NCBI GenBank assembly: GCA_027186245.1
Contig: CP114486.1
Coordinates: 6,787,501-6,851,500 of the forward strand
Direction of reading: 5' to 3'
From: Coriaria nepalensis
Taxonomy: Eukaryota; Streptophyta; Magnoliopsida; Cucurbitales; Coriariaceae
DNA: 64,000 bases
Below the pieces are notes generated by a model. The model saw only the letters and a list, made by a program, of their open reading frames with translations, was not told where the DNA came from and did no database searches. Every line of letters starts with the position of its first letter. The first letter of the stretch is position 1. A program made the translations under genes and the position numbers. Below, piece by piece: positions 13,475 through 24,338 of this stretch.

Positions 13475-13599
13475 GGATAAAATAATAGTATAATAAGTAT
13501 ACATAGGTTTGCACTATCTAAATATATATTTCCTTTATTTTCTATAACAGAACAAGTGAGATACAATAATATAAAACTAATGTTTTCATATACTTCTTT
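13475..13599 (+). repeat. 3' LTR of the copia element
   Basis: Follows a polypurine stretch cttgagagagg (13466-13476) and ends immediately before the second AGCTT. Several differences from the 5' LTR indicate an old insertion. Confidence 0.7.
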
Positions 13600-13604
13600 A
13601 GCTT

Positions 13605-14336
13605 TAGCCATACACACAGATCTAGATAAAAAGGAACCACCTTTAATTGCCACCACCACCTTACCACATGAGTCCCTGGCCACTACCTCGAAACTAGCAA
13701 GAGCAAACCCAATATCAACCGAATCATCAGTGTTAATCCTTATCCAATCATCGTTCGGAGAGATCTAAAAGGTAGGAATAATCTATCATCTTCTACCACT
13801 TTCTTTGAAAAATTAATCACATCATTAATTATAATGTATTCATTCATACCCAAGTTAACTCTGAAGAGAACAATAGCTGCATCTGGAGACCCTGCATTGA
13901 ACTCAACATCGTTCCTTTCTTTCCAAATCTGCCAACATAAAAAAGACCAATAAGTAAGAGCTCCATCTATAGATTTAAGTTATGAATCATTAATTACACT
14001 TAGAATCCATCGATCTAAAGACATAATAACTTGTTTATTTATACACCACCAAGTCAAGCGCCAGCTATCCAATCACAAAAGAGAAGGATGTGCTCTATTC
14101 ACTCCTCCGATTTCTCACAGAAAGGGCACATCGAAGCTAACTTTAGTTTCTTTCTCCATAGATTCAAATTCGAAGTCAACGCCCCAAAACAAACTTTCTA
14201 GAAAAAAAGCATTGATCTTTGGGAAAGTAGGTAAGAGCCAAATAGCTTTCCAAAGCTTTTTGCAATGCTCCCTATAATGGGAAGGTTTAAAGAAATTGGA
14301 AGATTTGTTTTTAACTGAGTAATCTATTCTTAGGTT
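13605..14336 (-). mobile_element. LINE remnant, middle segment: zf-RVT end and start of RNase H-like domain
   Basis: Minus-strand translation gives LWKAIWLLPTFPKINAFF and SLFWG (about 14330-14180), the zinc-binding reverse transcriptase region of plant L1 elements. It is followed by the start of the RNase H-like domain, VVARDSCGKVVVA (about 13690-13650), up to the copia insertion. It is bounded by the copia element on the left and MITE copy B on the right. Confidence 0.8.
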
Positions 14337-15084
14337 TAGAGGTGGCGATTCGTGCCGGCACGACACGGCTTGAGCACGATATGAATTGTGTCGTGTCGTG
14401 CCCGATATAGATTAGCTCGTGTTATGCTCTTACCCGTGCCCGTGACTAAAAACAAAAGTACGTTACAACACATATACAATAACGGCCATAAACACGTCGT
14501 GCCTGCCCGTAGGATCGTGCCGTCCTATAGGCTAGTTTTGGCCCATGTGCCCGTTTTGGCATGTGAGCCCGTTTTGACTCTGCGAGCTCGAAAACTTGAT
14601 TTTTTTTTAAAATTAATTTTAAATAAAAGAAGAGTTTTAAAGTGATTAGTAAAATACTAATATTGTAATACATGTTTTGTGTATTATTAATCATTAATAA
14701 TAATTATTATTTAGTAAATTATAAGTTAATATTATTAATAATTAAAATTATAAATAAATTGTAATAAATATTATTTGGTCAAACAATATTTTGTATTTAA
14801 CATACTAAATGATTTTCGGAGAAAAAAATCCCAAAGTAGAGGAGGCATTTTTAGGCCCGTACTTCAAACGGGCTCAAAAAGGCCGTGCCGCGCTCTAGGC
14901 CGGCACGGGAAATCCGTGCTGTGTTGTGCTGCCCACATGCCCATATAGTTAGGCACAACTAACTCGTGTCATGCCCATGCTTGTGCTATGCTTTTATCGT
15001 GTCGTGCCATACTTTTGTCGTATCGTACTTTTGTCGTGCTGTACCGATGTACTCGTGCCGACATAGCCTATTTTACCACCTCTA
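14337..15084 (+). mobile_element. hAT-type MITE, copy B, inserted in the LINE
   Basis: The left end is TAGAGGTGGCGATTCGTGCC. The right end, reverse complemented, is TAGAGGTGGTAAAATAGG and continues into GTCGGCACGAG, so the termini are inverted repeats. The flanks are CTTAGGTT (14329-14336) and CTTAGGCT (15085-15092), 7 of 8 identical. The interior matches copy A at 1360-2014, including aagaagagttttaaagt. Length 748 bp, non-coding. Confidence 0.85.
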
Positions 15085-15092
15085 CTTAGGCT

Positions 15093-15790
15093 TTGATATC
15101 TAGACTTAATAGTGTAGGTATCCTCCTTCCATTATCCCTAAGAAAAGGATTAGCTTCTAGGGCATGAATGAAAGAACGAGCAAAGTGATCTCCCAGGGCT
15201 TCAACTTTCCACCTTTTACCCTCCATATCTAAGATCTCACTAATCCAAACAGAACCCTCCTTCTCAACCGAGTTAATAATATGCTCAAAATTGTTCCAAG
15301 GCCCCCACCTATCCTCGCAGAAATTAATTTTAGAGCCATCACCCACAAGCCAAATTAAATTTTCCTTAATAGCATGAAGTAGGAGGAAAGTAAAATACCC
15401 TTTAATACTTTCACTCAAATAGCATCCATAATATCCTCCAAAATTATCTTGCTAGTAACGCTTTATTGTAGTCACAAAGATCTCTAAATCCCAACCCACC
15501 ATCAAGTTTATTTTGAGTGATATTCTCCCAGCTAACCCAATGAAGTTTCTTTTCTTCTTTAACTTGACCCACCAAAAGTTTACAGTGGAACCACTAATTT
15601 CATCACTTAACTTTTTCAGAAACTTGAAACAAGAGTCACATAGGAGGGAATTACCAAGGCCACCGCTTTAATTAGAATTTCTTTACCGTCATTTGATAAA
15701 ATTTTTTGCTTCTAGTTCTTAAGTTTAGATTGGACCCTTTCTTTAATATTAGCAAAAGCTTGACATTTAGTTAGTTTAACTTACCATTAT
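15093..15790 (-). mobile_element. LINE remnant, 5' segment: end of reverse transcriptase and zf-RVT region
   Basis: Minus-strand reading gives GKEILIKAVALVIPSY and a NFWW-type motif (about 15700-15580), then WLVGDGSKINFCEDRWG (about 15345-15295). These are landmarks of the C-terminal half of plant LINE reverse transcriptase. No upstream reverse transcriptase catalytic core or endonuclease follows beyond about 15790, so the copy is 5'-truncated, as LINE copies often are. Confidence 0.82.
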
Positions 15791-16540
15791 ACTAATGAAC
15801 ATATAACATCATTCTACATTTCTACCGGCTATTAATTAGTTTACCTGTTACCATTTGCACATTACAATTGGTAGGACGAGCTTTCACTGCTTGCATAATC
15901 ATTTTTTACTAAGTAGTCTACTTATGCAGGATGAAAATACAAAAGTTAAAATGAACTCATATTCATAAATTAGGACTCATAATGAAAATATTACAAAAAT
16001 ACCACTAAAAGTAGTAATTAAAAAAAAAAAAACTTTACAATAAGTTCATTTTCATTGTCTACTTGATTAACACCATTCTACCTACTAATCAAGTATTACT
16101 TAATCTTAAGGAGTTAGTCCAATTGTCAGAAGTATAAGTCTTAAGTGAGATTCATTTTAAACCCGTGCATTTGAAACTCACAAAATGGTAGCCTAAGAGA
16201 CGAAGGATAGACTCATGATATTTCGACTAAAATCAGAATCAAGTCCTAAAATGATCAAAGTAAATTTTAAATTCTATATAATAAGATAGAAAGACAAGAC
16301 ACCTTCTACATATTAAGTCCGAAAATGACCAAAGTAAATTTTAAATTCTATATTATAAGGTAGAGAGACAAGACACGTTCTATATATTATAAAAGAACTC
16401 CAATGAGTTCTAAAATAAGCAAGTTTATTAAACACAGTTGTAAACAAAAATAAATAAATAAGTCAATATCAAATCAGTGGAAATTCAATCAGGCCATCGC
16501 TAATTCAGTACATACTAAGACTAACGAGGCGACCTTTACT
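15791..16540. other. Intergenic spacer with a 74-bp tandem duplication
   Basis: No gene is seen. It contains the tandem repeat at 16241-16386 and, near the right edge, the pyrimidine-rich leader of the next gene. Confidence 0.5.
16241..16386 (+). repeat. Two tandem copies of a 74-bp unit
   Basis: Copies start aagtcctaaaatgatcaaag (16241) and aagtccgaaaatgaccaaag (16315) and stay similar through agacaagacac. Confidence 0.85.
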
Positions 16541-16625
16541 TTCTCTCCCTCTCTCCTTCGCAGCTCACTGCTCACTGATCAGAATCCCTAAAAAACCTTC
16601 TCCTTCTTTCTCCCTCCTCCTGCAA

Positions 16626-18485
16626 ATGTCTTCCTGGTCTTGTACAAAATGCACCTTCGTAAACCCGCCTTCTCAGAAGTCAACCTGCCAACTCTGTCTA
16701 TCGTCTTCCACATCACCATCATCACAATCTCCTTCTCCTTCTTCCATGACTCCTAAATGGTCTTGCAAAGCCTGCACTTTTCTGAACCCCTACAACAATT
16801 CCGAGTGCGACCTCTGTCGAATCAGAGCTCCTGTCTCTTCGTTATCTAACTTTGAGGATTTGAAAAACACGGAGGACGCCGATGGGGAGTTGGATTCTTC
16901 CGTTGGGTCCGTGTTCTTTCCCTTGCAGATATGTAAGAAGAGGAAGGTTAGGGACAATCCTGATCCACTGGGGATTACTGAAGATTGCGTTGAAATTGGT
17001 GGGTTTAATCGAGGGATTAAGGCGTCCAACAAAGCCCTGCCTGAGTTGGGGTAGTTTTAATTTTTTCTTTAATTTTAATTGTAATTTTTATTTTCAATTG
17101 TGCTGGTGATTAGTTATGTTGGATTCTTTAACCATAACGACCAATGTGGGAACAATGTACATGAATTGATTAAATTCCATTCATTGATTCCTAAGGATAA
17201 ATGTATAATGCACCATAATGATGGAAGAAAAAGTATGAAAGTTGTCTAAAACGCTGTATGAAAAGAAAAGGCACTTGGTTTCTCTACAACCAGAAGAGAA
17301 AACATATAAGAGAGAGGAGTATAAAAAGTCATAAAACCCTATTAGTATTTATTGAATAACAACACATGTTAGGAGATCAGATCCTTGAATATTTTCTAAC
17401 TTGCACTAAAATATGTTTGGTACTTAATTCTGTGAAGTGTTAGCCATTTTCTATCCCAGAATGTGTGGTTGCTTAGAACTTATATCATGTGGCAGGGGAC
17501 AGTAGCTCTCAGACAACCTTGACTTCATTAAAAATTTTAAGCTACCATTTTTGGTTGCGAGAAGATATAGAAGAGTTATATAAGAGAATGGATGCCCTCA
17601 GTGTCCTTATCCAACTTCATTCTCCAGATGGCGTTTGTTTTCAGGTTCCCTCTTACGTTGATTCCTTAGATTATTTATTTATTGAGACTTTTCTTTATAT
17701 TGGTCAAATTTTATGCAGGAAGTTATTCCAACTATATATCAAATCTTCCAAAAGTCAGGATGGTGGAAAGTTTATCGCTGCTCAATCTCAAAAGATATAG
17801 CATTTTCAAGGCCCTACTTCTGCATGCAGGTGTGTGACATTTCTTTTACCCCTCTTAGTTCAATTACCATGATTAATACTGTTCAGTGCTGTTAATTGAT
17901 GTTTATTATCTAGTTAAGCAAACTGGCAGTAAAATAGTTCAGCCAGAAACGGTTTGGTAATTCTATAATGGGGAGAGAACTTTGTGTTGCTGAGCTTGAA
18001 CTTCATAAAAACATTCCACTGATTGTTGCAACAACCCATCTGGAAAGCCCTTGCCCGGCCCCACCAAAAGACGATCAGATGTACAGCAAGGAGCGGGTCC
18101 ACCTAGCAAAGGAGGCTGTTGATTTTCTAAAAAGGAATCAGAACGTGATTTTCTGTGGTGATATGAATTGGGATGACAAAATGGATGGTCAATTTCCGTT
18201 GCCTGATGGGTGGGCTGATACTTGGCCTAAACTAAGGCCCGGAGAAGATGGATGGACATATGATACCAAGTCCAACCAGATGTTATCAGGTAATATTAAA
18301 GCTGCAAAAGAGGTTGAAATAATTTGCAGGATTTTGAAATAAGTTCGATTGATATGATTGGGATGGAAGCTATTCTGGGCTTGTCATATATCAAGGAGAA
18401 GAACGTGACGAAAGAGATTAAAAGGCTCGGGCTCCCTGTTTTGCCAAGTGATCATTTTGGGTTGTTGACCCTCAATGGCCTGTAA
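16626..18485 (+). pseudogene. TDP2-type tyrosyl-DNA phosphodiesterase with RanBP2 zinc fingers, apparently broken
   Basis: Family role: repair of topoisomerase-linked 5' DNA ends in the nucleus. Exon 1 (16626-17050) encodes two RanBP2-type fingers (WSCTKCTF...CQLC, residues 4-24; WSCKACTF...CDLC, 45-64). Exons at 17496-17644, 17719-17829 and from 17914 encode the endonuclease/exonuclease/phosphatase fold with CFQ-EV, HLESPCPAPP, GDMNWDD and LPSDHFG. Four signs of decay are visible. Exon 1 leaves two bases and exon 2 needs one, so no in-frame canonical junction was found. The metal-binding SYN motif reads SYH. An in-frame TAG sits at 17935-17937. A small deletion near 18330 shifts the frame before DFEISSIDMIG. 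The strong conservation elsewhere suggests recent inactivation or sequence error. Closest remembered relative: At1g11800. Confidence 0.8.
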
Positions 18486-19589
18486 AATCGGTTTTCGTTA
18501 GTTGAAACCAAGTTTTGTGGGATTTTGTGAGAAAAAGGGGGATGGGGTGGTATGGATTGTAGATTTTGTAGAGTCTATTCTTATAGACTGGAAATGTAAA
18601 TTGGATGGATCCTTCTGTTTTGTCTCTCCTTGGCAAAGATATTATAGTTTGATATGGGTGAAATGGTTGTTTCTGCACTTGCTTCTTAAAAAATATGGTA
18701 AATTATAAGTAGATGGCATGAGATGAGATTTAGTAATATTATAAGTGAATATTTTCATATTTTAAGAAATATTTTAAGAATTACAAGTGGATTTTACACT
18801 TATGTTTTAATATTCAACACTTGATGTCTTAAAAAATTCTACACTTGATGTTTGAATATTATAGGATCATGCTTTTGGACTCGCGGAAATAGGCTAAATG
18901 TATCAAACAAGTGATTATTAGAGATGAATTTATTTTATTTTAATAAAAAATACTAAGATGATCGAATTATATTATCCAAAAAATTAATTTAAGAATAATA
19001 ATATAAAAGGTTAAATTTATTTATTATATTTTGTAATGACAATTATATTAAACTATTTATAATATGTTTTTTTAATTGGTATTAATTTGGTGACTATTAA
19101 AAACAAAAACTTAATATTGATTATTAACAAATTGACTTATAATTTATGAAAAACTTGAAAAAATTCATAGGATCTTATAATTCTAAAACCTAAGGTGTGA
19201 TTCTCTTGTAATGTAAGGTTAATATAATGGGATCCACTTATAATTTAAGGCAAATTGAAAAGATTCACTTATAATTTTTAAAACGTTAAGAGATTCACTT
19301 ATCATATTAACAAATTTCATGCGATGCACCTATAATCTACCCCTTAAAAATAAAACAAATAGTATTAAATAGTGAAACAAATTGTGTCCATACACAGTAG
19401 TTCACCCTGAAGATGACATGTTTCTAATTTTGATGCAATATGAGAAAATTTTCAGGCCAAAAGCCTCGAGACACCAAAAGAATAAGATGATTGACATAGG
19501 ATGACTACTGCTTGTGGTGTATTCCTCTGCTTCTTCCCCTGAGGAAGTATGGGCGAATTAGCTTTATTAGGCCTGCCCGTAGATCCTAT
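18486..19589. other. AT-rich intergenic spacer
   Basis: 3' flank of the TDP2-like locus. No gene or recognisable element is seen. Confidence 0.4.
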
Positions 19590-20879
19590 CCTTTGTTTGT
19601 TTTTTTGTGTTATAAATTTATAGAAATATGCTACTTAAATCGAAATCTAATTAATTATTTAATTTAAATTATATTTAAATCACATTTTGAATATGTTAGT
19701 AATGTGAATATGATATAGATTTAATAAATTAAATTAATTAATGATTTATCTCTTTAAAATCAAATTTTTAAAGAACAAGTCACATTTCTAAATTAAGATC
19801 TTTAACCTAGATCCAATCATCTTTAAAGTAATGTGTGTGATTTAATAGGTTCTAAACTACGCCGGTAATTGGATCCTATAATAACTTGTAAGTTTGATCC
19901 AATATAAAGATATTTACACTTAAAGTAACTTTTAAGTTAAATTGTTAATTCTATCATTTACATGATCAATTAAATTAAACCACCAAATTCACATTGACCT
20001 CTAACGAGGCGTATGACCCACTCGTATAATGAGAAATTCAAGGAACCTTACAATAACCTGTTGTGCTTATTACCATACCACACTAGTTCTTCTATCTATG
20101 ACATAGTCTCAATCAATCCTAAGGTATGGTATAAATGTTAAACCTTATTAAACAGACAATATGAATCATGCAAGTTCTTATGCAACTAAACAATAGATTT
20201 ATTGAAAAATTTTAGATATCATATTACCTTGCGCAAGGATTTGTACGTTGCATTAAGACACAATCACTCATAAAATTCTTTCTCTAATATATAGGTGATG
20301 GATTTCATTTTATCACTCTACATACTACCTGTACAAAAATACATGCCTAATAGTTCCCCTTTTTTGTTACTTTTAAATAGAGTCTTGTCTAGCGATATCA
20401 AAACATGATATCTTATAAATCAATATTGTGGTGATATCAAGTGTTAGGTTTGAGAATCACAAGTACTATAGCCACTTGACAAGTTTCATTAACATTAAAT
20501 ATTATTATTATTGAGACTTGTCCAATGATCACATTCAGTGATTAAGTCTGTACCAATCAACTACATGTCTATCATGATAGTGATCATGACAATCCTACAG
20601 TTATGAACATTTTGGACCTTACATGTCAAGCTGCTTGGATTAACCAAGCATGATCACTATCACGATTCCGAGTGCATATCTAAGATCTAAGAATCTATCA
20701 AGTATGTTACACAAATAATATGCATGTAATGTCCTTTCCAACATAATGAATATCAATATGACTATCTAAATGCTCATTTAAATACAAAGTATTTATTTAG
20801 TTAATAACTCATACAAATCAAGACTGATTAATTTATATTAATCAAACATGATTAGCCTAACATGCATTATACTTTCAAT
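19590..20879 (-). repeat. Long LTR of an antisense copia element
   Basis: Read on the minus strand, a polypurine-like gtgcaaatgagagat (near 20894-20880) is followed by TGAAAGTATAATGCATGTTA, the typical start of a long copia LTR. About 1.29 kb of non-coding DNA follows. The distal end near 19590 is approximate. Confidence 0.55.
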
Positions 20880-22440
20880 CTCTCATTTGCACTAAAGCCA
20901 ATTGTTTCCAAATCTTGTTCTCATTTTGTCAAGATGACGATTAAACTTTCGTTGGGAAAGTACGTTAATTATGGATCCGCTATGCTATAATTTGTATCTA
21001 CTTTCTTATGTTCACTTGAACACTTCCAACTATTACTTTGATAAAATGATAATGAAGCAATATATATTTCAGATTTTCGATGAGACCTTGGTTCTTTCAC
21101 TTTTGCTATGCACCATTATTATCATAGTACATTACCACGTGAATGATGCTAGGAGCCATTATAAGTTCAATTATGAACCCTTTCATCCAATACACTTATT
21201 TTGCTTCGTAAGCATTAATGTATCCATTTTTATTAATTATATTCTTGGTCGTTTCTTGATTGAAACCCTTCCATATAATTGATTCAACAATTAGCCTTAA
21301 ACAATATATAATGTGGATTCCCCCTCGACTATGTCCAATAGAAAATTAAGAGTATGCGAAAACTTAAATTTCAATTTGGAATCTCTAGAAATAAAGAACA
21401 TATCATTCGTTCTTCTCAAGAACGTAATAATGTTCTTGACCGCATTTTAATGTTCATTCAAATTTTCTTTTTCTTATACTCTTAACACTAGAGCATTGGA
21501 CATAATTTGACATTGTACATAACATGACATTCATGATATAACCTATAAGCAAACATAGATTACTCGATTCATATATTCTCTCTCCACTAGTGTCTTAGGC
21601 GACATCCTTTGGAGAGTGAGATTTCATGACATCGTAGCAAACAGTCATTTCCTGAAATCTTCTTTACTAAACCCCTTTAGTTCTTTTCTTATGTACGTGA
21701 ATGGGTTAATCCTAGCAATTCTTTTTAATCTATCTTTATAAATCTTTAGGCCTAAGCCAAAATATGCTTTTACCCATTTCATTTATGGAGAAGTTTTTCG
21801 ATAACCACAGTTTATTAGCTAATAACAAATTTACATCATTGTCAAAGAATAGGATGTTATCAATTTGTATTGACAACGAACGTAATCTTACTCCCACAAA
21901 ATTTTTGTACACACACATGGATCATCCATATTAAATCAAATGATTTAATTATTTTGGTCAAAATAATTCCAACTCTGAAAAGCTTTCTGCAATCCTTAGG
22001 TTGATCCAAAGTAGCTTACACAACTGCTTTGTGCATTTTATGTGAAACCATCTTCCTGATTGCCATTTTAGAAAGTGGTCCTCACATCTATTTACCAGAT
22101 ATTACAATTATGGTATGCTGCATTGACAAGCATAATTTGGATGGATATGATAGTCATAGCCAAGAAGATCTCTTTTAAGCGATTCCTTCTCATTTACCAA
22201 ACTCAAAGATCTCGATATTTCTATACCTCTCGGTCTTTCTCTTTGCATGTGATAGAAAGCTTTCCTTCTGGTGCAACCTCCAATAACAACACTTAGTTAG
22301 CATATATGAAATCTGTAAGTTGGTGGATCTTCGCTTACCCGGAGTGAGACACCATTTTAAAAAATGGCTACCAGATATTCAATACAACCAAATACTCAAG
22401 ATCTACAGTTACATACTATGCTTTCGCATCTGGAAAGCTT
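20880..22440 (-). mobile_element. Antisense Ty1/copia polymerase remnant
   Basis: The minus-strand frame at 21918-21736 reads CVYKNFVGVRLRSLSIQID and WLSKNFSINEMGKS. This is the copia reverse transcriptase region around the active site, with the catalytic YVDD position decayed to QIDN. Sequence up to about 22310 continues in the same sense but is broken. It ends into the LTR at 19590-20879, so this is the 3' half of one element. Confidence 0.65.
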
Positions 22441-23499
22441 GCTTCATAATTCCTAGACAATAATCAATTATAAATTATACTAGGAGAAAAAGAGAGAAAA
22501 GTTTTATGCCTCCTCCGAAAACCGGACAATCCTTAACCCTCCGCCCCCAGACTCTTTTTTGTTCGGATTCGCAACTCTTTTTTGTTCGAATCTGAAACCA
22601 TCGTAAATATATATATATATTTCCTCAAAATGAGTTTTCTTACCAAACAACCGATTCAATAACTTCTCATTCACGGATATGATCAAACAATGGAATTCTC
22701 ATTCATGCTCATGTATTCATATTAATCTCACTATTTTTAGAAAACAAAACAACTCCTTAATATTTTAAAATATGAATAATAAAAATGTATAACTCAAGTC
22801 CAACCGAAGATTAATCCACCGACCAACAACAATTTGTTTGAAAAATTATGAGGTTTACTCGGTTTATTATAAATTAAGTGATTACAATCATATATAGATT
22901 TAATTTAATAAGTGATATAATATATAAAATTGATATTTATAATTATGATTAATAAATTTATTATAAATTGAGTTTACACAAAAATTTCTCTAAGTGATTT
23001 TCTCCATAAAATAATTTGATGCCGGCTCTAAAATTACATACCGGAGATATTTAAGTCGGGCCAAAAATCATAAAACTTCATCTAATCCAACCAGACCCTA
23101 ATCTAGCATCAAATTTTTATTTTTATTTTTATTTTTATTTTTTTCCCCAAAAAATGAAGGCACAGTTCAATAACAGTGATTATACATATGATTTTTGTTT
23201 CTGGTAGTACATATAATACGTCGTAATGAAAAAGATGAGTGAATTTAAAGAGATAGGAAAATAGTGTCCGGTAGTGGTGCTACCACTCACTAACGATGGG
23301 GTTTTGTTGGCACCCTACCCTCTCTCTCTATCCATCCCTCCACCAACTACAGATCCACCAAACCTCTCTTTTATTTTTCATTTATTTTTTGTTTTTTTTT
23401 TATTTAAAATGAATAATGTTATAATTTGAGATATAATAACCATAAAAAGGTAATCTTTTTTTTTTTCCTTTTCCTATTTTATATCTCGACCGAGCGCAG
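22441..23499. other. Intergenic region upstream of the T-protein gene
   Basis: No gene is seen. It contains a (attttt)n microsatellite at about 23107-23142 and the probable promoter of the downstream gene (about 23270-23500), with a pyrimidine-rich block ctctctctctatcc near 23320. Confidence 0.4.
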
Positions 23500-23569
23500 C
23501 GGGCCTCTTCGGGGCTCTTAGATTTACTTCCTCTTCAAAAACCAAGAACAAGGAATAACACTCATCTCT

Positions 23570-24312
23570 GTAAGTCTCTATCGCTCTCTCTCGCTTATTC
23601 TGAATGCTATTTATTAATTCTGGGTTTTTTTTTTTTTTAATCTCCTTTGCTGCATGCATGTGGCATTTTCTTGTCTAAGCGTGAGATTTGTATATGCTGT
23701 GTGATTGGTTGATTCTTCCTTGGAGGTGTCGCAAAAACTAATGGGATCTGGATCACTACATAGCGTTCAGTTCTTTGAAAGAATGTTGATTTATTTTCCC
23801 TTGTTCTGTTGATAGAGAGCTTGTGTGTGAAGGCTTAATTAACAGTTTAAGATTGATTGAGCTGTAGTTCAGTAATGCGATTATCTGATGGGTTCTAGTT
23901 TGAATCTAATGAAGTTTTGATTTGGTAAAGCGTTTAAAATGGAGTCTGGGAAACTTTACATCCACTTGATTTACGAGATAAACAAAATTGTGCATATGTA
24001 ACAACATTTCGTTAAATTGTAGTTAAGCCCTAAAAGGAGATTGAAACACCCCCCAAAAGAAGTCATAACTTAATGCCAATGTTTTCTTCTTAGTTTCTAT
24101 TGGGAATGAACTCATTTGCAGCTTTCTGTTTCACATTCTCTTTGCTTTATATGAATAACTAGCAAGATTCTGTATAGTATACTCATTATAATTATAGAGA
24201 ATCAGTGAGTATCATACTGATTTAGCTAACAGTCTTTTTCCTTACAGAAAATAGTTAATTAAAAGGAATTGTCTTTTTTAACCCGTAATTACTCTGATTT
24301 CTGTTTCTGCAG
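23570..24312 (+). other. Intron in the 5' untranslated region of the T-protein gene
   Basis: Donor CTCATCTCT|GTAAGTC at 23570 and acceptor TTTCTGCAG ending at 24312, 26 bases before the start codon. Leader introns are common in highly expressed plant genes; this one is inferred from sequence only. Confidence 0.6.
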
Positions 24313-24338
24313 ATATTTTCAATTGAGATAATAAGAAA

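Larger units (their letters stand above)
8727..13599 (+). mobile_element. Degenerate Ty1/copia LTR retrotransposon, complete in outline
   Basis: About 4.87 kb, in copia order. A short LTR (about 8727-8855) ends gttttcatatacttcttt and matches the copy ending at 13599. A primer-binding site tagtattagagcct (8857-8870) resembles the initiator tRNA-Met type. A gag-like frame lies at 8898-9365, with a decayed CCHC knuckle near 9720-9760. The protease motif LDSGATSHM is at 10147 and the pre-integrase motif SLWHQRLGHPS at 10530-10560. Integrase remnants follow (10740-11260). Reverse transcriptase lies at about 11960-12600 (KWVYRIKR, IDVDNPFLHG, ALYGLQQAPRAW) and RNase H at 12950-13400. Stops and frameshifts break every domain, so it is inactive. 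AGCTT flanks both sides (8722-8726, 13600-13604). The LTR ends are not the usual TG...CA, probably through decay. Confidence 0.88.

Noticed and set aside
20971..21282. 103-codon plus-strand frame with hydrophobic segments
   Set aside because: It lies opposite the antisense copia element and has no recognisable motif.
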